64,000 nucleotides of DNA from an uncultured Cytophagales bacterium (GTDB taxonomy: Bacteria > Bacteroidota > Bacteroidia > Cytophagales > Thermonemataceae), in assembly GCA_938002655.1 (NCBI GenBank), contig CALLAC010000004.1, forward strand, positions 1-64,000, read 5' to 3'. The first letter of the stretch is position 1. The number at the start of each line of letters is the position of its first letter. Under the pieces are notes generated by a model, which searched no databases, had not been told where the DNA came from, and worked only from the letters and a program-made list of their open reading frames with translations. Position numbers and translations under genes: made by a program. This document shows positions 17,926 to 27,534 of this stretch, piece after piece.

Positions 17926-19188
17926 ATGAAGCCCAACTATAAAACTAAAGATTTTTTCTTTCCTATTTTCAGCATTCTGAAAGAAGCAAACAAGCCTCTC
18001 AAACCTTCTGAGGTAGCCCAAAAAATCATTCAAAATTTGCCTTTGGATAGAAAATCGGAATTTTGGGCGATAGTAAGGCTCAAACTCAAAAATCGCATAC
18101 GCAGTGCGGCAAACCATCTGGCAGAAGCAGGCATCATCTATACTACCAAAAAAAATCCTTATCAGAAAAAAGGCTGGTTCTTGACTGAATATGGCAAACA
18201 ATTGCAAGTAGACGAACCTGAGCTTATTCGCGAAGCCAAACGAAATATTCGTAGAAAAAGCATCCAAAACCTTGAAACAAACACCAAACTCTTTCTACCC
18301 AAAGTAGTTTCTCGCAAAAAACGAGAGCAAACTATCAGCTTTAGCAAAAATACCATTCTCTACGGACCACCCGCTACGGGCAAAACCTCCAAAGCCATTG
18401 AAATGGCTATCGGTATTTTAGGTTTGGATAAACTTAAAAGCCATGATGCCAAAAAAGCCTTACGAGATTTGCAGGGAAGTCAGTTTGAAATGATTTCTCT
18501 ACATCCCAACTATCGCTACGAGCATTTTCTGGAAGATATTGATTCCCTAGGAAAAATTAAAGATGGTATTTTGAAAAAAATTGCTATCAGGGCACGCAGA
18601 GAATACGAAAGAAATCCTGAAAATCCGTCTAACTTTGTGCTTATCATTGATGAAATGCATCGTAGCGAACCTGCTGAAATTTTCGGCGAAGCTATCAGTT
18701 TACTCGGAGCAGATAAAAGGCTTGGGCAAGAGAATGAAATTCAGGTAGCACTTGCCTATTCAGGAGAAACTTTTACCCTTACACCTAATCTCTATCTCAT
18801 TGGCACTATCAATATTGCCGAAATTGACTACCAAACCGATAGCAGTTTCTTACAGCATTTTGAAATGATACCCGTGTATCCTCGCTACGACCACATCAAT
18901 TTAGCTTATGCCGATTTTCTCAAAGAACTAAACCGCAAGATTTCCTATTACAAAGGCAGCGATTTTATGTTCGGACACGGCTATTTTATGCAAAACGCTG
19001 AAAGTTTAGATTTCTTACGTATTCTCAATCATCAGGTTATTCCTACGTTACGTTTTTATTTTGAACCCAAAGAATTAGTGCAAGAAATTTTACAAACAGC
19101 CCTCGAAGAAGCCGAAAGCACCAGAGGCAAATTTGAAGTACTTGAAAATGAACGCTTGCACCTAGAAGTTATTCGGGTGAGTTGGTAA
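17926..19188 (+). CDS. Orphan McrB-like AAA+ ATPase with N-terminal winged-helix domain
   Basis: The 420-aa protein has an N-terminal winged-helix-like part (residues about 5-100; ILKEANKPLKPSEVAQKI...GWFLTEYGKQL), as in Mrr-type N-termini. An AAA+ domain of the McrB kind follows. Walker A is LYGPPATGKTSKA. Walker B is NFVLIIDEMHRSEPAEIFGEAISLL, where McrB has IDEINR. The sensor region is IGTINIAEIDYQTDSSFLQHF, where McrB has GTMNTADRS...ALRRRF. The loss of the arginine-finger RRR and of NTADRS suggests altered nucleotide use. No McrC nuclease gene is next to it; a decayed Uma2 gene follows. It could be a defence remnant or a domesticated ATPase. Confidence 0.8.
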   Translation: MKPNYKTKDFFFPIFSILKEANKPLKPSEVAQKIIQNLPLDRKSEFWAIVRLKLKNRIRSAANHLAEAGIIYTTKKNPYQKKGWFLTEYGKQLQVDEPELIREAKRNIRRKSIQNLETNTKLFLPKVVSRKKREQTISFSKNTILYGPPATGKTSKAIEMAIGILGLDKLKSHDAKKALRDLQGSQFEMISLHPNYRYEHFLEDIDSLGKIKDGILKKIAIRARREYERNPENPSNFVLIIDEMHRSEPAEIFGEAISLLGADKRLGQENEIQVALAYSGETFTLTPNLYLIGTINIAEIDYQTDSSFLQHFEMIPVYPRYDHINLAYADFLKELNRKISYYKGSDFMFGHGYFMQNAESLDFLRILNHQVIPTLRFYFEPKELVQEILQTALEEAESTRGKFEVLENERLHLEVIRVSW

Positions 19189-19331
19189 GTCTGCAAAAAC
19201 TTAATATATTTACAACAATTTTGTAATTTTGGTAAGATTAGAAGCAGGAAGCAATGTAAAACGCCAAATCCCTCAAGCCCCTAAATCTCTTTTTTGCAGT
19301 GTAACAAAATCAAATAAATGCAAACAATTAA

Positions 19332-19880
19332 ATGCAAACAATCTCTGCTGAACCCAAATCTTTCGCCCGAAGAGTATTTAGCTCAAGAGCGTCTTGCCCT
19401 TTTACGAAAGCGAATAATCAAGGGAAAATTTTTGCTACGGCAGAGACAAATTTTAAGCATAATGAAATTACTCATTTAAAAGTAAGCTAACAGGTGGAAA
19501 TTGTCGTCCTTACCCTAGCCATTTGCGAGTGTATATTCCTGAAAAAACATTTTACACCTATCCCGACATAAGCCTAATTTGTGGAGAACCTGAATTTACT
19601 GATAATAAATTTGATAGCATTACCAACCCTACGCTCATAGTAGTAGAAGTGCTTTCGCCGAGCACTGCCGATTATGATAGAGGGGCAAAATTCCGATTTT
19701 ATTAGCAAATCCCAACACTCTACTTCTTGTTAGCTTTTGGGCATGTAATGTAGAGGTTTTATCTGAAAAAAACGATAGTCTTTGGGAACTGCAAATCTAT
19801 CAAGATATAAACCCAAATTGCTACATTTCCCATTGGCATATACATTTCCTATGCAAGAAATTTACGAAAATATCAAGTGA
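19332..19880 (+). pseudogene. Decayed Uma2-family (DUF820-like) nuclease gene
   Basis: Pieces of one Uma2 protein appear in order but in different frames. LSPEEYLAQERLALLRKR (N-terminus) is followed by GKIFATAETNFKHNEIT, then GNCRPYPSHLRVYIP and TYPDISLICGEPEFTD. NPTLIVVEVLSPSTADYDRG (the catalytic core) comes next, and FPMQEIYENIK then TGA is the usual C-terminal end. At least three frame changes and two stops (TAA near 19488, TAG after KFRFY) separate them. The ORF track shows only the 60-aa core piece at 19523. The gene is therefore a relic of a nuclease family abundant in cyanobacteria and patchy in Bacteroidetes. Confidence 0.8.
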
Positions 19881-19967
19881 GACATTTCGACAAAGTTTTG
19901 AAAAAATACTTGCTTTTTTGCTTACCTTTTTGTTTTTTTGTGTATAAAAAGTAGAAAATATCTTACT

Positions 19968-22900
19968 ATGAAACGTGTTGCTATTGCTTTTGCTATTTTC
20001 TTGCTTTACTATGTAGCTTATGCTCAGCCTTATGGCAATGAATGGATAAATCCTGCTCAAACTTATTTCAAAATTCCTGTAACGCAAAAAGGAATTTATC
20101 GTATAACGCAACCACAGCTTGTATCGGCGGGTTTTCCTGCAAGCATCAATCCGCAATTTATTCAGATTTTTCACAGAGGGCAAGAGCAAGCCATTTTTGT
20201 TGCAGGAGAAAGTGATGGTGTCTTTGATGCTAGCGACTATGTTGAGTTTTATGGTAAAGGCAATGATGGTACTCTCGACCAACAGCTCTATTATCCTTTC
20301 CCTGCCAACCAAGTCAATCCGTATTACAATCTTCATTCCGATACTACAGCATATTTTATTACTTGGCAAAATGGTGTAGCAGGCAAACGTATGTCTTTTG
20401 TAAATTTACCTGATTTAGGTTACACTCCTGAAAGTTATCTTTTAGAAGAACGTATTAGCGTGCTTGCTGAACAACTTTCCCCTGGCAAAAATAATTTCGC
20501 TACTACAACCTTTTGCTTCATATCCAGCTACGACAGAGGTGAAGGCTTCACCAGTGCCCCTATCTACAGTGGTAGTCGCAATTTCCTTATACCTGTGCAA
20601 AATGCTGTAAATTTTGGACAAAATCCCTATCTAGAAATTCGCTATGTGAGCAGACGTGTAGCTTCTGTTTCTATTATTTTTCAAGTAGGCAGTTCTTTGA
20701 GTTCATTGCGTACCATTGCAACTCCCAACATAGCCGACTACAACCAAAACGTTTTAACCTCGCCACTCAATTTTACTGATTTGCCTACAAGTGGTAATCT
20801 GATTGTACGTGCTACTCACAATGGCGGTAACGGTTGGTTTTCAGTTACTTCCATTCGTTTGGTATATTCCCAAAGTCCCAATGCCAACAATCTGAATGAA
20901 AAAGAATTTCTTTTACCTACAAATGCTGGAGGCACTTCGCTCATCAATGTAAGCAATGTACCCAATGGCTCACTCTTGTACGATATTACTGATGAAAATA
21001 ATATCAGACGAATTACTACCACAGGTGTAGGTACAGTTTCAGCAATTATTGATGGCACTACTAGCAACAAACGCATTTTCTTTTGTAATAATTTCAGAAG
21101 TGTCATTGGCATTCGTTCTGTGAGCTTTTTCAATTTCAATCCTGCACAAGTAGATTACCTGATTGTTACACATCCTAATCTTATGCAAGCGGCAGGCGGA
21201 TACAGTAATGTTATTCAAGCCTATGCTGATTATCGAGCTTCCGTAGCAGGAGGTAGCTACAAGCCACTGATTGCCAATATTCTACAACTATATGACCAAT
21301 TTAGTTACGGTGAATACACACCGCTTGCTATTCGTAATTTTGCAAGATATTGCTATTTTAATGGCAATCCCAAACATCTATTTCTCATAGGCTATGCCAT
21401 AACTTTACGCCCTTTTGATGCCCAATTTGGCTCTATTTACTTTACAAATCACGATATTCGCTCTAATCCTTTGCATTGGGCGATGAATTTGGTGCCTACT
21501 TGGGGCTTTCCGGGTAGCGATTTGCCCTTTACAGCAGGTTTTGATATGTATAACTACGCTCCTGCTATTCCCACAGGCAGACTCATTGCCCGTACCCCCC
21601 AACAAGTTGCTAATTATCTTGACAAGGTAAAAGAACACGAAGAAAGTTTCGGAAAAGGCGATACTTGGCGAAAAAACCTTCTGCATTTAAGTGGTGGCGT
21701 AGGGGCAGGTGAGCAAGCTACTTTACTCTTCTACTTAAATATTTATAAAAGCATTGCCGAAGCCGATTTTTTAGCAGGGATTGTAAAAACCGTCCGTAAA
21801 ACCACAAGTGCCAATGTAGAATATATCAATGTAGCTGATGAAATCAACAAAGGAGTAGCTCTGATGACTTTCTTTGGGCATTCGGGGCAAAACATCACTG
21901 ATATTGAAATTGGCTTTGCCTCCGATGATACCCAAGGCTACCGAAACAAAGGAAAATACCCTACACTTTTGGGCAATGGATGTAGCCTGGGCGATGTGTA
22001 TTCGGCAAAGCCTACCCAAGCCGAAGATTGGCTCTTTACTGCCGCAAGAGGCTGTATCGCATGGTTAGCCAATACTTCCTTAGGCTTTGCCGCTAACTTA
22101 AATAATTATTCTATCCGCTTTTACTCTACTGCTTTTGCAAATGCAAGCTTCTTTGGCAAATCATTAGGAGAAATTACTCAACAGATAGTTCGTACCTTCG
22201 GTCCGAGTTTTAGCCCTTCTAGTAATTTTATGGATTTGGCACACGTACAACAAATGGCTCTGCAAGGAGACCCCGCTATACGCCTCATAGGTGGCAATGC
22301 CCCCGACCTTTTCACCCAAAACGCTTGGCTTTCTCTGGAAGGTTTCAACAATGCCCCTGTAATTGCCCGTGCTGATTCTTTGCGTCTGAAAGTAAAACTC
22401 GCCAACCTTTCTAAAACTTTCAATACACAATTTGAAATTTCTGTTAAGCAAACTTTGCCCAATGGCTCAATCCTTGACCATACCCCCGAAATTCGCTACA
22501 ACGATCCTCGACGCACCGATAGCGTCTATATTACTATCCGTCGCCCCGTAGGTGTGAGTTTTTTCGGCAACAATCGCTTCGAAGTACATCTAGATTGGAA
22601 AGATGAAGTAAACGAAGTTTTTGAAAACAACAACACTGCCTTCATCGAGGTTTTCATTCCCGATTATGGTGCAAGAGCTTTGTTCCCTCCTGAATACAGC
22701 ATCGTGAGCAATCAACCTGTAAAGTTGATGGCACAAGCGGCTAACTTACAATTTGAAGCCCGCGATTTTATTTTTGAAATTGATACAACTAACAAATTCA
22801 ATAGCCCTATCAAACGCTCGCAGATTGTGCCCGCAGGAAGCATAGCAACCTGGGAAACTACTTTACTCACCGATATTTTGCCTTCGGATAGCTTGGTGTA

Positions 22901-25007
22901 TTATTGGCGTGTCAATTTTGCAGATGCCGTAAATAATCCTAATATTTTATGGGACGAAAGCAGTTTCATTTACATCAAAAATAGCCCCCCTGGTTGGTCG
23001 CAAAGCCACTTTTTTCAATTTTCAAAAAGTACCGATGTAGGAATAGTAAAAAACGAACTACAACGTAAATGGGAGTTTCAACAAGTACAAAATCGTATAC
23101 GCGTACGCACATTCGGAAAAGATAGCCCAAATGCAGGAGTAAATTTCAGTAATACGAACTGCTTTCTAAACGATTTGCCCCTTATTACCCCCAACGATAG
23201 CGACCCCTGCTATGCAAATACACTCTTAATGGTTGTATTTGAGAAGGAAAGTAAGCAACCTTTCCAAGTACTTGGCGGAAGTAATACAGGTGTTCCTATT
23301 TGTGGTAGAAGACCCTCGGTCGTGTATTATTTCAGCAACTCTGCTATTATCAATGGTGCTTTGCAAAGTGCTTTTTTACAAATACCCACAGGAAGCTACA
23401 TTTTGGTATTCAACAAAGGCAATATAACCAATGCGGCTTGGGCGGCGGCATTGCCTACTTTGCAAGCTATGGGCGGTTCGCCTGCGGCACTAGCAACTTT
23501 GAACGAAGGCGAACCATACATACTATTTGCTCAAAAAGGTGGGGTAAGATTGCAGGAAATCATAGCTACTTCAATAACAAGCCCAACGACAGAAACTATC
23601 TCAATGGACTATGAACTTGGAGGTGGTTTTACCAAAGGTACTGTTACCTCTACTCGCATTGGACCGGCAACAGCTTGGGGTACGCTTTACAAAAAAATCT
23701 TACCTTCTGAACCTATCAATAGCCCTGATGTATGGCGTTTGAGTATCATTGGCGAAAACTTAGCAGGTCAGCAGGTAGTTCTCAATAGCAATGTTCCGCA
23801 AAATCAGTATGCTTTTGCTCTCAATAGTATTGATGCCACACAATATCCTTATCTGCGTCTGCAACTTTACACCCAAGATAGCATTAACTTCACCCCTACG
23901 CAACTGAAGCGTTGGCAAGTAATCTATGATGGTGTTCCCGAAGGGTTTTTGAATACAGAGCGAATAGGTTTGGAAAAATATAAAATTTCTCCCAAACAAG
24001 AAGGCGAGCCATTTAGCATTCCTTTTGCTTTTGAAAATATTTCAAACAAAGATTTTTCAACTGACTCGCTGCTTGTTGAGTGTACCTTTACCAACCCCAG
24101 TAAAGGCACACAACAAGTTCGCACAATGCGTATCAAAGCTCCCAAACCTCAAGAGTATACGCTCTTTGAAGTGCCCGTACAAACACTCGGTAGCGATGGT
24201 GAAAATATCTTACGCGTATATGTAAATCCGAAACAAGTATTAGAACAATACTATGACAACAACATTTTGGAAATAAAATATGAAATTCTGCGAGATAACA
24301 AAAATCCTATCCTGGATGTAACCTTTGACGGTGTACGAATCTTAGACGGTGATATTGTTTCTCCCAATCCTCTTATACGCATACGCCTACGCGACGATAA
24401 CCCATTTCTACAAAAACAAGATACCACAGGCTTAGATATTCGCCTCAGGCGTCCTTGCGAAAATTGTACTTTTGAGCGTATCCCTTTCAGTAGCAACGAC
24501 CTGCGTTGGAGAAGTGAAGGCAGAAATATTGACATAGAGTTTACCCCTAAAAACTTATCTGATGGTATCTATACTTTGCGAGTAAATGGAGAAGATGCCA
24601 GCGGCAACCGAGCAGGAATTGAACCATATCAAGTAAGTTTTGAAGTTATCAATGAGGCGAGTATCACAAATGTTCTGCCTTATCCTAATCCTTTTTCAGG
24701 CTCTACACGTTTCGTTTTTACACTTACAGGCTCGGAAGTGCCCCAAGAAATGAAAATTCAAATACTTACAGTTTCAGGAAAAGTAGTCCGAGAAATTACC
24801 CAAGATGAACTCGGACCTGTTCGTATTGGAAATAACATCTCTCAGTATGCGTGGAATGGCACTGATGAGTTTGGCGATAAGTTAGCCAATGGCGTGTATT
24901 TATATCGCGTAATAACGAAACTAAATGGTCAAGAAATTAAACACCGAACCACTAAAGCTGACAAAGCCTTCAAAAAAGGTTATGGAAAGTTGTATATTTT
25001 AAGATAA
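19968..25007 (+). CDS. Gingipain-family (C25) cysteine peptidase, putative type IX secretion sortase PorU2-like
   Basis: A 1679-aa exported protein (signal peptide MKRVAIAFAIFLLYYVAYAQ). The N-terminal beta region begins EWINPAQTYFKIPVTQKGIYRIT, as in PorU-type proteins. The C25 peptidase domain (about residues 400-780) starts at VDYLIVTHPNLMQAAGGY. It keeps a likely catalytic His in TFFGHSGQN and Cys in LGNGCSLGDVY. Long Ig-like/CARDB-like domains follow. The C-terminus is a type IX sorting domain (LPYPNPFSGSTRFVFTL...NGVYLYRVITK...GKLYILR). PorU removes sorting domains and attaches cargo to lipopolysaccharide. Whether this paralogue is the main sortase or an accessory PorU2 cannot be decided here. 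The ATG at 19968 is preferred over the GTG of the track. Confidence 0.85.
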   Translation: MKRVAIAFAIFLLYYVAYAQPYGNEWINPAQTYFKIPVTQKGIYRITQPQLVSAGFPASINPQFIQIFHRGQEQAIFVAGESDGVFDASDYVEFYGKGNDGTLDQQLYYPFPANQVNPYYNLHSDTTAYFITWQNGVAGKRMSFVNLPDLGYTPESYLLEERISVLAEQLSPGKNNFATTTFCFISSYDRGEGFTSAPIYSGSRNFLIPVQNAVNFGQNPYLEIRYVSRRVASVSIIFQVGSSLSSLRTIATPNIADYNQNVLTSPLNFTDLPTSGNLIVRATHNGGNGWFSVTSIRLVYSQSPNANNLNEKEFLLPTNAGGTSLINVSNVPNGSLLYDITDENNIRRITTTGVGTVSAIIDGTTSNKRIFFCNNFRSVIGIRSVSFFNFNPAQVDYLIVTHPNLMQAAGGYSNVIQAYADYRASVAGGSYKPLIANILQLYDQFSYGEYTPLAIRNFARYCYFNGNPKHLFLIGYAITLRPFDAQFGSIYFTNHDIRSNPLHWAMNLVPTWGFPGSDLPFTAGFDMYNYAPAIPTGRLIARTPQQVANYLDKVKEHEESFGKGDTWRKNLLHLSGGVGAGEQATLLFYLNIYKSIAEADFLAGIVKTVRKTTSANVEYINVADEINKGVALMTFFGHSGQNITDIEIGFASDDTQGYRNKGKYPTLLGNGCSLGDVYSAKPTQAEDWLFTAARGCIAWLANTSLGFAANLNNYSIRFYSTAFANASFFGKSLGEITQQIVRTFGPSFSPSSNFMDLAHVQQMALQGDPAIRLIGGNAPDLFTQNAWLSLEGFNNAPVIARADSLRLKVKLANLSKTFNTQFEISVKQTLPNGSILDHTPEIRYNDPRRTDSVYITIRRPVGVSFFGNNRFEVHLDWKDEVNEVFENNNTAFIEVFIPDYGARALFPPEYSIVSNQPVKLMAQAANLQFEARDFIFEIDTTNKFNSPIKRSQIVPAGSIATWETTLLTDILPSDSLVYYWRVNFADAVNNPNILWDESSFIYIKNSPPGWSQSHFFQFSKSTDVGIVKNELQRKWEFQQVQNRIRVRTFGKDSPNAGVNFSNTNCFLNDLPLITPNDSDPCYANTLLMVVFEKESKQPFQVLGGSNTGVPICGRRPSVVYYFSNSAIINGALQSAFLQIPTGSYILVFNKGNITNAAWAAALPTLQAMGGSPAALATLNEGEPYILFAQKGGVRLQEIIATSITSPTTETISMDYELGGGFTKGTVTSTRIGPATAWGTLYKKILPSEPINSPDVWRLSIIGENLAGQQVVLNSNVPQNQYAFALNSIDATQYPYLRLQLYTQDSINFTPTQLKRWQVIYDGVPEGFLNTERIGLEKYKISPKQEGEPFSIPFAFENISNKDFSTDSLLVECTFTNPSKGTQQVRTMRIKAPKPQEYTLFEVPVQTLGSDGENILRVYVNPKQVLEQYYDNNILEIKYEILRDNKNPILDVTFDGVRILDGDIVSPNPLIRIRLRDDNPFLQKQDTTGLDIRLRRPCENCTFERIPFSSNDLRWRSEGRNIDIEFTPKNLSDGIYTLRVNGEDASGNRAGIEPYQVSFEVINEASITNVLPYPNPFSGSTRFVFTLTGSEVPQEMKIQILTVSGKVVREITQDELGPVRIGNNISQYAWNGTDEFGDKLANGVYLYRVITKLNGQEIKHRTTKADKAFKKGYGKLYILR

Positions 25008-25057
25008 TTTCATTTCTTTGAAAGTCAAAAATTTACGTTTCTGAAAACCAATATTTC

Positions 25058-25086
25058 ACAATTTTTCGTATATTTACGGAAATTGT
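25058..25086. repeat. Imperfect inverted repeat before the BY-kinase gene
   Basis: ACAATTTTTCGTA and TACGGAAATTGT pair, with small mismatches, around TATT. The centre (TATATTTA) is one base from the TAnnTTTG -7 element. It ends 27 nt before the ATG at 25114, so it may be an operator over the promoter. Confidence 0.4.
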
Positions 25087-25113
25087 ATCAGCGATTTGTT
25101 TGAACAATCAATT

Positions 25114-27534
25114 ATGGCTCAATACCTTACCGAAGAAGAACATTTCAGAAAGCTTTTGCAAACTGATAACACAGATAGCGGCGAAAGTCCTTTGGAAGCC
25201 ATAGACTTTGCCAAGATTTTTTACATACTTCGTAAAAATTGGTACTGGCTGATTGTTCTTCCTTTTCTTTCTGTTTTAGTAGCTTATTTATACCTACGCT
25301 ATACCAAGCCTGTTTTTCAAAGTACTGCTAATCTTAAAATGGAATTCAAAGATGAAGAAGTAGGTTTTCGTATAGGTTTTAACCAAGACAGCCCGGTAGA
25401 TAATATTGCAGGCGAGTTGGAAGTGATTCGCTCGCCGCTTATCTACGAAGAAGTATTAAATAATATCAAGCTTTCGGTAGAATACTACGCCGAAGGTAGA
25501 ATTTTAGATAATGAAATATATGGATTTTCGCCCATTGAAGTGCAAGCCCTAGTACTCAATGAAACCCTTTACAATCAAAAGTTTTATATTGAAAGCCAAG
25601 ATGACCAAACCTACAAAATAGAAGTAAAAAATAACAATAATACCACCGCCGAATATCAAGGAAAGTTTGATGAATGGCTCAAAAATAAAGACATAGAGCT
25701 GTTTATCTCGCTAAAAAAAAGCCTTTCCAATTACAACGAAAGGATCTACTTTGTGCTAAATAGCAAGGGCAAATCAATGAATTATTTAGCCAGCAATTTG
25801 GAAGCCTTTATTCTCAATCCCCAAGCTAAAATTATCTCTATCACTTTTAAAGATTACAACGCCAACAAAGCTCGCGACATACTTAAAACAATTAGTGAAG
25901 TGTATCGCGTAAAAAGTGTGGAAATTAAAAATAGAGCAAATAGACAAAAGAAAGAATATCTAGACAATCAGATTGAAAAAACAGAAAAAGAACTCAATAC
26001 CTACGAGGTTGAAATAGAAAAGTTTATTATTCAAAATAAAACCAATAATATTGAAGGAAAAATTGGTGAGTTGGTCAATAAAATTCAACAACTGACTGAA
26101 GAGCGTTACAGAATAAATACCAAACTGCAAAATATCATTGAACTTGAAATATTTGTCAATCAGCGTTTTGTGGATGCCAAGAACATACCACTCATACCTG
26201 ATATTGATGGGGCAATTTTGCAACAAATCTCTGAACTCAACCGCCTGCGTCAGATTCGCCAACAACAAGAGCTTTCAGAAACATCTTCTACCTACTCTTA
26301 CCAAGCTTTAGATTTAAAAATTACCAATGCTCAAAGAAATATCAACGAAACTATTGACCGCTACAAGAAAAAAATCTTAAAAGAACTTGCTGAAATTACA
26401 CAAAAACTTACTGAAATTGAAGCTAGCTTTTTAAGGCTTCCTTCCAAAATTACAGACTTTAATAAACTCAAAAAGAAATACGAAACCGTACAAAATTATT
26501 ACAACAACCTTATTCAGCAAAAAATACAAATTGGTTTGGCAGAAGCAGGTACTGTGCCAAACTTTGAAATTATTTCTCCTGCCTCCATGCCGTCTGTACC
26601 TATTTCACCTAAAAAAATGCTTATTTATGGCGTAGCAGGAGGTATCGGGGTATTATTGAGCTTACTTCTTATTGTAGGAAAATATCTGCTCAAAGATACC
26701 ATCAGTTCACAAGAAGAGCTAGAAAAGTTAGTTTCTATGCCTGTGGTAGGAGCTATTCCTAAGTACAGAAAGTATAAAACGGAACTCTCCAAACTTATCG
26801 TTCATCAAAATCCTAAATCAGCTATTAGTGAGTCGTTTAGAAACATACGAACCAATTTGGATTTTATGTTTCCTCATTCTAAAAAAGAACTAAATCAAAA
26901 AGTAGTTTCTATAACATCTACTGTCAGTGGCGAAGGAAAAACCTTTGTAACTATCAATTTAGGGGGTATTATCGCAATGTCGGGGTTACGAGTAGTAATT
27001 GTAGACTTAGATATGCGAAAACCTAAAGTACATTTAGGGCTAAATGGTTCTAATGAAAAGGGTGTTAGCACTATTCTCATTGGCAGGCACTCTTTGGAAG
27101 AATGTTTGCGAACTACTGAAATTGAAAACCTATCTTATGTTTCGGCAGGTCCAGTTCCGCCAAACCCTTCGGAACTTATTTTAAGAAATGAATTCAAAGA
27201 ACTTATTAAAGCACTCAAAGAGTTGTACGATGTAGTACTAATAGATACACCTCCCGTAGGTTTAGTAACTGACGCTATGCTGATTATGTCGCAGGTAGAT
27301 GTTCGCTTTTTTGTACTTCGAGCTAATTACTCTCGTAGAGGTTTCGCTAAAAATATTCAAAAAATTACTTCTTTACAACAAATTCGCTCGGTTGGTGTCA
27401 TTCTTAATGCTGTTGAAGAACAGAGTAAGTATGGATATGGATATGGATATGGATATTACGAAGAAAAAAATAATCAAAAGCTTGTAAACTGGCTTAATCA
27501 AATAAAAAACAAACTTTTATTTTGGAAAAAATAA
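25114..27534 (+). CDS. Polysaccharide co-polymerase with tyrosine autokinase domain (Wzc-like BY kinase)
   Basis: An 806-aa inner membrane protein controlling capsule or exopolysaccharide chain export. A Wzz-type domain lies between two membrane helices (about residues 36-56 WYWLIVLPFLSVLVAYLYL and 505-525 LIYGVAGGIGVLLSLLLIV), with a long coiled coil between. The C-terminal kinase has Walker A STVSGEGKTFVTINL, Walker A' VVIVDLDMRKP and Walker B DVVLIDTPPVGLVTD. The tail holds a tyrosine cluster (KYGYGYGYGYYEE), the usual autophosphorylation site. Start moved from the TTG at 25096 to the ATG at 25114. It is coupled to the phosphatase gene by a TAATG overlap. Confidence 0.93.
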   Translation: MAQYLTEEEHFRKLLQTDNTDSGESPLEAIDFAKIFYILRKNWYWLIVLPFLSVLVAYLYLRYTKPVFQSTANLKMEFKDEEVGFRIGFNQDSPVDNIAGELEVIRSPLIYEEVLNNIKLSVEYYAEGRILDNEIYGFSPIEVQALVLNETLYNQKFYIESQDDQTYKIEVKNNNNTTAEYQGKFDEWLKNKDIELFISLKKSLSNYNERIYFVLNSKGKSMNYLASNLEAFILNPQAKIISITFKDYNANKARDILKTISEVYRVKSVEIKNRANRQKKEYLDNQIEKTEKELNTYEVEIEKFIIQNKTNNIEGKIGELVNKIQQLTEERYRINTKLQNIIELEIFVNQRFVDAKNIPLIPDIDGAILQQISELNRLRQIRQQQELSETSSTYSYQALDLKITNAQRNINETIDRYKKKILKELAEITQKLTEIEASFLRLPSKITDFNKLKKKYETVQNYYNNLIQQKIQIGLAEAGTVPNFEIISPASMPSVPISPKKMLIYGVAGGIGVLLSLLLIVGKYLLKDTISSQEELEKLVSMPVVGAIPKYRKYKTELSKLIVHQNPKSAISESFRNIRTNLDFMFPHSKKELNQKVVSITSTVSGEGKTFVTINLGGIIAMSGLRVVIVDLDMRKPKVHLGLNGSNEKGVSTILIGRHSLEECLRTTEIENLSYVSAGPVPPNPSELILRNEFKELIKALKELYDVVLIDTPPVGLVTDAMLIMSQVDVRFFVLRANYSRRGFAKNIQKITSLQQIRSVGVILNAVEEQSKYGYGYGYGYYEEKNNQKLVNWLNQIKNKLLFWKK
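27430..27456 (+). repeat. Hexanucleotide tandem repeat (TATGGA)x4.5 inside the BY-kinase gene
   Basis: Four and a half copies of TATGGA encode the Tyr-Gly repeat of the autophosphorylated tail. Slippage would change the number of tyrosines without shifting the frame. Confidence 0.85.

Noticed and set aside
27430-27456. Short repeat considered as a CRISPR or VNTR locus
   Set aside because: Units are 6 nt without spacers and lie inside a conserved coding tail; it is a coding microsatellite.
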